Shown piece by piece: positions 58,106 to 64,000 of a stretch of 64,000 nucleotides of DNA; position 1 is the stretch's first letter, and each line of letters starts with the position of its first letter. The position numbers and the translations under genes were made by a program. The notes beneath the pieces were generated by a model. It had not been told where the DNA came from. It made no database searches and saw only the letters and a program-made list of their open reading frames with translations. This stretch comes from Balamuthia mandrillaris (taxonomy: Eukaryota > Discosea > Longamoebia > Balamuthiidae), in the NCBI GenBank assembly GCA_031835245.1, contig JAVKOQ010000188.1, positions 1 to 64,000 on the forward strand, given 5' to 3'.

Positions 58106-59005
58106 TTTTTTCAAAAATCTTCCTGTTCTTTCGATTTATAGTTGGTCTCTCGATCACTTGTTCCTTTGATTGAGCAAATCTCGCTGTATTATGTTTGTGT
58201 AGCACGAGGAATAAGCGAAAGAGAGTCTGCAAGAATAGGTTGGAAGAGAAGGAAAAAAGAAAACGCAAATGGTTAAAAAAAAAAAGAAGGTCAACAGAAC
58301 GAAAGCTCGAGGGAAAAAAAAAACAGGAGAAAAGAGAAGAGAGATTCGCTCTTTGAATTAACAATAAATCCACACACCTTTTTGTTCTACCCGCCCCCAC
58401 ACTGTCACTGTCCTGCTGAATGAATCCCCCCTCTCCACGCCTAGCGAAAATAAATTTGTATTTTTTTCCAACGGTGGGCTATTCACTCTTCTCACCACTG
58501 AACCGCTTGCTCCTTTTTTTTTTTCAAAAAACTAGTCCAAAAAAAAAAAGTGCGGCGTCGTAGTGGTGCACAAGAGATTATTCACACACACACACAAAAT
58601 CGTTGTTGGTCAGTGTTCTCTCTCTCTTTCCCCCTTTTTTTTTATTTTCGGCCGCAACTCTCAAAAAATAAATAAATAAATAAAAAGGTAAAATCCAAAA
58701 GAAAAAAAAAAAAGGACCGAGCTGACGTGTGGTATTGCTGAACGAGGGTTTTGCTGACGCCCCACAAAGCGCTCCTCGTGCACGTTGGGAATGCCTCCTC
58801 GCGCTTACGTCGGCAAGAAGTCATTACGTGTCGACAAAATACGCCTACCCTACGAGGAGGACATCATCTACTTCTCTCATAAGGAAATAAAATAAAATGA
58901 AATGTAATTAGACTAACAGAACTAATCTACGAGGTTGAGTGATATTTAAGGTCACCTTGCATAAATAAAAGTAAACAAAAAAAAATAGCAAACGAAGAAC
59001 AAACA
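58106..59005. promoter_or_regulatory. Divergent intergenic region DDX6 / LCMT1
   Basis: 900 bp with A/T homopolymers, a (CA)n run near 58583-58597 and AAAT repeats near 58668-58685. It is the longest of the head-to-head spacers. No gene is supported on either strand. Confidence 0.4.
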
Positions 59006-60995
<1,990 letters not shown>

Positions 60996-61214
60996 GAGAA
61001 GGTCCGTTAAGGTCTGTTTTTTGTATTTTTTTGTTTCTGTGTGATGTTTATGATTTTGAATGAACGAGGAGATGTTTATATTTTTTTTCATTGTTTGTGC
61101 ATCGTACGGTGTGTTCTCTAACGAAACGAACAGAAAGACAAGAAGAAAGAAGAAGGTGGACAGGCACGTGCCTCTCGACCTTTCACCTCCAAGATGCAAT
61201 AGTTGGAACAAAGA

Positions 61215-62054
61215 TTAGGTGTAAAAGACCTCTGGCTCAGCGGCGGACTTCTCTAGCTCTTCCTTCTCCATCTGCACTTGGCATTCCAAGGGGCAGGGCA
61301 CGCCCAAGTCAATGCCAGGAGGAAGCTTGGAGAGAACATTTCCCTCCCAGTAAGGGAGCTTGGGTACGACCCCACGATCGACAAGGCGTCGATAGAGCTC
61401 GGGCGATGTGTGCTTGATCCGGCAAACCACCTCGCTTTGTGTGGGTACAGTGATGGCTTCACTCCCTACAAGGCGGTCCTTCGTACTTCTGAGGGCTTGC
61501 AGGTTTGGAGCAATGATGGTGGCGAGGAGGAGGTACTTGTCCGGGCCAAGGTGCACAAAATCGAGGTGCACCTGGCAGCCGTCCTCTAGGGAGTAGGTCG
61601 CCCGTACGCAACGGACGTAGGCGTAGAGGTGAAATGAGTCCGAGTCCATGATGTTGGGGGGACGTTGGGCCTTGTCGGGGAACAGCGCTCCGAGAATGGG
61701 TTCCTCCCCACAAATGTCTTCGTAACTGATGTTGCCCTCTTGGTCTGTTTTGCAAGAGCGAAGGGTCCAAGTGGCCTCGGTCTCGGGCTTTCCGTTGATG
61801 ACGCGGTGATAAAGCCAACGACGACCATGCGGCCAATCCTGGTCCCCCAAAAGAAGAGCATGGCCCTCTGAGTCAAAGTACGCATCCGCAAAGTGCAAGA
61901 GCTCTGGCTGTGCATCCACCAGCTTCGCGGTGAAGTTGGCATAATCGTCGAGGGATGGGAGTGGGATGTGGGCACGCACGCTCTCCCATTTGGGCTCTAG
62001 GTTGCAGGACGGAAGAGGATGTTTGTAGCAGAGCACTTCTTCCATATTCAGCAT
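61215..62054 (-). CDS. CYTH-domain protein, thiamine-triphosphatase-like, with degenerate active site
   Basis: Intronless ORF of 279 residues (Met at 62054, or 62045). The order of blocks follows the CYTH fold of thiamine triphosphatases: ESVRAHIPLPSLDDYANF at the N-terminus, FADAYFDSEGHALLLGD for the beta-strand YYDT region, WLYHRV, WTLRSC (WELK in ThTPase), YEDICGEEPIL (YKEL.AEP), then VRCVRATYSLEDGCQVHLDF and a C-terminal PELYRRLVDRGVVPKLPYW block. In active enzymes the first strand carries ExExK and later strands carry acidic and basic tunnel residues. Here ExExK is not seen, and several of the metal-binding acidic residues are replaced, so catalysis is doubtful. The match is by eye; it could also be an unrelated fold. 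Confidence 0.55.
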   Translation of the reverse strand: MLNMEEVLCYKHPLPSCNLEPKWESVRAHIPLPSLDDYANFTAKLVDAQPELLHFADAYFDSEGHALLLGDQDWPHGRRWLYHRVINGKPETEATWTLRSCKTDQEGNISYEDICGEEPILGALFPDKAQRPPNIMDSDSFHLYAYVRCVRATYSLEDGCQVHLDFVHLGPDKYLLLATIIAPNLQALRSTKDRLVGSEAITVPTQSEVVCRIKHTSPELYRRLVDRGVVPKLPYWEGNVLSKLPPGIDLGVPCPLECQVQMEKEELEKSAAEPEVFYT

Positions 62055-62415
62055 TTGGGGACCTAACCTGAAAAAAATTTACTCTTTTGTCTACGAGTTT
62101 TGGAAGCAGAAGCCAGTAACCAACAAGAAGTGTGCCTCGTGCGGCACGTCCGTTTGCTGTGAGCGAGCGTCATACAAAACACCAACGACAGAAACCTCGT
62201 TATGGCCTATCCCGATGTTTCAGCACTCACCACACCGGAACAGGAGCAGGCACTGTGCCCTACATGGTGGAGCAGAGAGAACGCAAAGCCGAAAAGAGGG
62301 GAGCAGAGCAAAGAAGGTCCTTCGAGGGAAGAGAGGAAACTCTATTTGTCTTGTTGTGTAAGTTGGACAAACAAAACATAAAAGCCACTTTTTTTTGGTT
62401 TGTGTTGTCTGGTAT
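62055..62415. other. Intergenic region downstream of RPL7A
   Basis: 361 bp between the CYTH-like start and the RPL7A stop. It must hold the CYTH-like promoter and the RPL7A 3' end. Nothing else is seen. Confidence 0.5.
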
Positions 62416-63785
62416 TTACTCAGCCTTGGGCTCGGCCTTGCCCTTCTTCTTCTGAGCAGCAAGGGACTTCCTGCCAAGGGTGCCGCCGCCCCATTGCTTC
62501 CTCAGGTCATCGTACCTCTCGTTGTAGGTCTCATAGATGGACTGCTTGAGGGCGTTGAAGGCAGAGACGTCCTGCTTCTGAACGGTGGTGATGGCCAACA
62601 CGGTGGCGGTCTTCTTGTGCACGACCTGACCGAGGCGGGCCTTGCCCTTCACGATGCAGTAAGCCACTCCCATCTTGCGGCAAAGAGCGGGCAACCACAA
62701 AACCAACTATTTGTTTTGCAAAAAAAAGTAAGCTCCAAAAATTAGAGAAGATGCGATCGACAAAGAGAAAATAAAAGTACCTCGAGGGGCTCAACGTCGT
62801 GGGCGATGACGACGAGCTGAGCCTTCTTGGCCTCAATGAGGGCAGTCACGTGGTTGATGCCGTACTTGACAACGTGGGGCTTCTCAGTGGCGCTGGGCTT
62901 CTCTCCCTCCTTGAGGGCAGCAATCTCAGCGGCACGGGCCTTCAGACGGGCCTGCTTGGCAGCCTTGGTCTCAGGCTTGTACTTGTCCAAAAAGGCAAAC
63001 AAGTTTTGTGCTGCAAACGGGTCAAACAAAAAAGAGAAAGTGAGAAATAGAAATCACAAAAAAAACAAAGATAAAGCAGAAAAACTAAAACTGAAATCTG
63101 ATAAGAAGGAAACAGGATATAACTCCGAAAGAGAGTGAAAAGAAAAGAGGAGGCAAAAGAAATGGGACAAGATAGGAGAGAGATCTTACCGGTGGTCTTG
63201 TCCAAGGTGCGGGAGAATTGGTTGACGGTGGGAGGGACCATCAACCTCTTGAACAAAACGCGCTTTTGCCTCTGAAGGCGCACGTACTTGGGCCACCTGA
63301 CAAAGCGAGTGAGGTCGCGCTTGGGCTGGATGTCCTGGCCAATGCCAAAGTTCTTGGGGCGCTTCTCAAAGAGAGATTCCCGCTTCTGGGCAGCGGCGCC
63401 CTTCTTGCCTCCCTTGGCAGCTTGTCCCTTCTTGTAGGGAGCGGCGGCGGCTTGCCTTCCGCTTCTCTCAGTCTTGGCTTTCGGCTTTTTGATAGATTGA
63501 AAGATAAATCGTGAGTGACGGAATACACAAAAAACTAGGGATAAAGATTACGGCTCGGAGTGATCAACAAAATCGTTCTTTCACTTAACCACTTGCGAAC
63601 TCAAGCACAAAAGAATAATTGTTGAACGATGATGAAAAAAAAAGCTGTGTCTTCCACCAAACCCACAAAACAAAGATAAAAAGCATAACAACGCCTACAC
63701 AAACTCAAAAATCAAAAAAAATAAACACAACACACAAAATCTAATCACACTCCCCCAAGAGAGAACACACACACACACTCACCAT
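62416..63785 (-). CDS. RPL7A: 60S ribosomal protein L7a (eL8)
   Basis: Structural protein of the large ribosomal subunit. Exon 1 supplies only the start codon (63785-63783), followed at once by GTGAGT. Exon 2 starts at 63484 with [20 protein letters not shown]. Conserved parts are [130 protein letters not shown] and [20 protein letters not shown]. The VxxIAHDVxP kink-turn-binding core (L7Ae fold) is intact. There are four exons and about 270 residues. The stop TAA is at 62416-62418. A 300 bp intron follows the start codon, as in many ribosomal protein genes, and could hold expression signals. Confidence 0.97.
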
Positions 63786-64000
63786 TGTTTTTTTGCTACG
63801 CGGCTTGGTTTCCCCTCTCTTCCTCTCTTCGTGCACGAAAGCGTATGGGCGGGCACTACTACGAGTTTTTCGGCTGCTGAAAAAATGAATGAAAGGAAAA
63901 AAATAAAATAAATTTTTTGGTTTTGCAAAAGAAAAACAGAAAAAAGGACGAAACACGTCATCCGGAGTTTGTCAGCCAATCAGAGGCCTCTCCGATGGTG
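63786..64000. promoter_or_regulatory. 5' region of RPL7A
   Basis: Upstream of the start codon, running to the window edge. Pyrimidine-rich on the minus strand, as expected near a ribosomal protein gene start. No gene is recognised in the last 215 bp. Confidence 0.35.

Overview
The window is nuclear DNA of a eukaryote. Almost every gene is cut by many short GT-AG introns, and the products are core eukaryotic proteins: proteasome, splicing factor, SNARE, Sin3, Cyc8/Ssn6, DDX6/Dhh1, eL8, MSH5 and LCMT1. The combination of a receptor-type tyrosine kinase, a plant-like DUF7906 protein, a Ssn6-type TPR corepressor and an F-box/ankyrin protein of the kind common in amoebae, algae and giant viruses suggests a free-living protist with a compact genome. 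I cannot fix the lineage from sequence reading alone. The standard genetic code fits all the clear genes, and MSH5 implies meiosis.

Layout. 0-12.5 kb: PRPS (-, cut by the window edge), PC4/SUB1 (+), oxysterol-binding protein (-), SDR epimerase (+), PRP18 (-), RPN3/PSMD3 (+), ERK7/MAPK15-type kinase (-). 12.5-13.6 kb: a gene-poor stretch with a duplicated ~110 bp unit. 13.6-18.9 kb: a proteinase K-like protease (-) head to head with an FG-GAP/Calx-beta receptor tyrosine kinase (+). 18.9-21.1 kb: a scrapyard holding a 50 bp hairpin, a partial segmental copy of SIN3 and fragments of a kinase-family gene. 21.3-25.6 kb: DUF7906 membrane protein (+) and a MEA1-like acidic protein (+). 25.6-29.9 kb: an interstitial telomere-type repeat, then a broken multi-domain kinase-family locus that contains a segment flanked by perfect 34 bp inverted repeats. 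30.1-42.5 kb: VPS10/sortilin receptor (-), APH/ACAD10-type phosphotransferase (+), CYC8/SSN6 (-), RAB3GAP2 N-terminal protein (-). 43-64 kb: F-box/ankyrin (-), Qc-SNARE (+), SIN3 (-), MSH5 (+), DDX6 (-), LCMT1 (+), a CYTH-like protein (-) and ribosomal protein eL8/RPL7A (-).

Gene orientation alternates strongly. At least eight head-to-head pairs share promoters of roughly 180-900 bp, and several convergent pairs are separated by only 85-300 bp. (CT)n microsatellites are abundant in introns and lie almost always on the sense strand. Functionally the window mixes housekeeping genes (nucleotide, RNA, proteasome, trafficking, chromatin) with two accessory zones (18.9-21.1 and 25.6-29.9 kb) where duplications, inverted repeats and decayed genes concentrate. 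Exon limits given below were read by eye from frame continuity, splice dinucleotides and family alignment from memory. Starts are less certain than stops.
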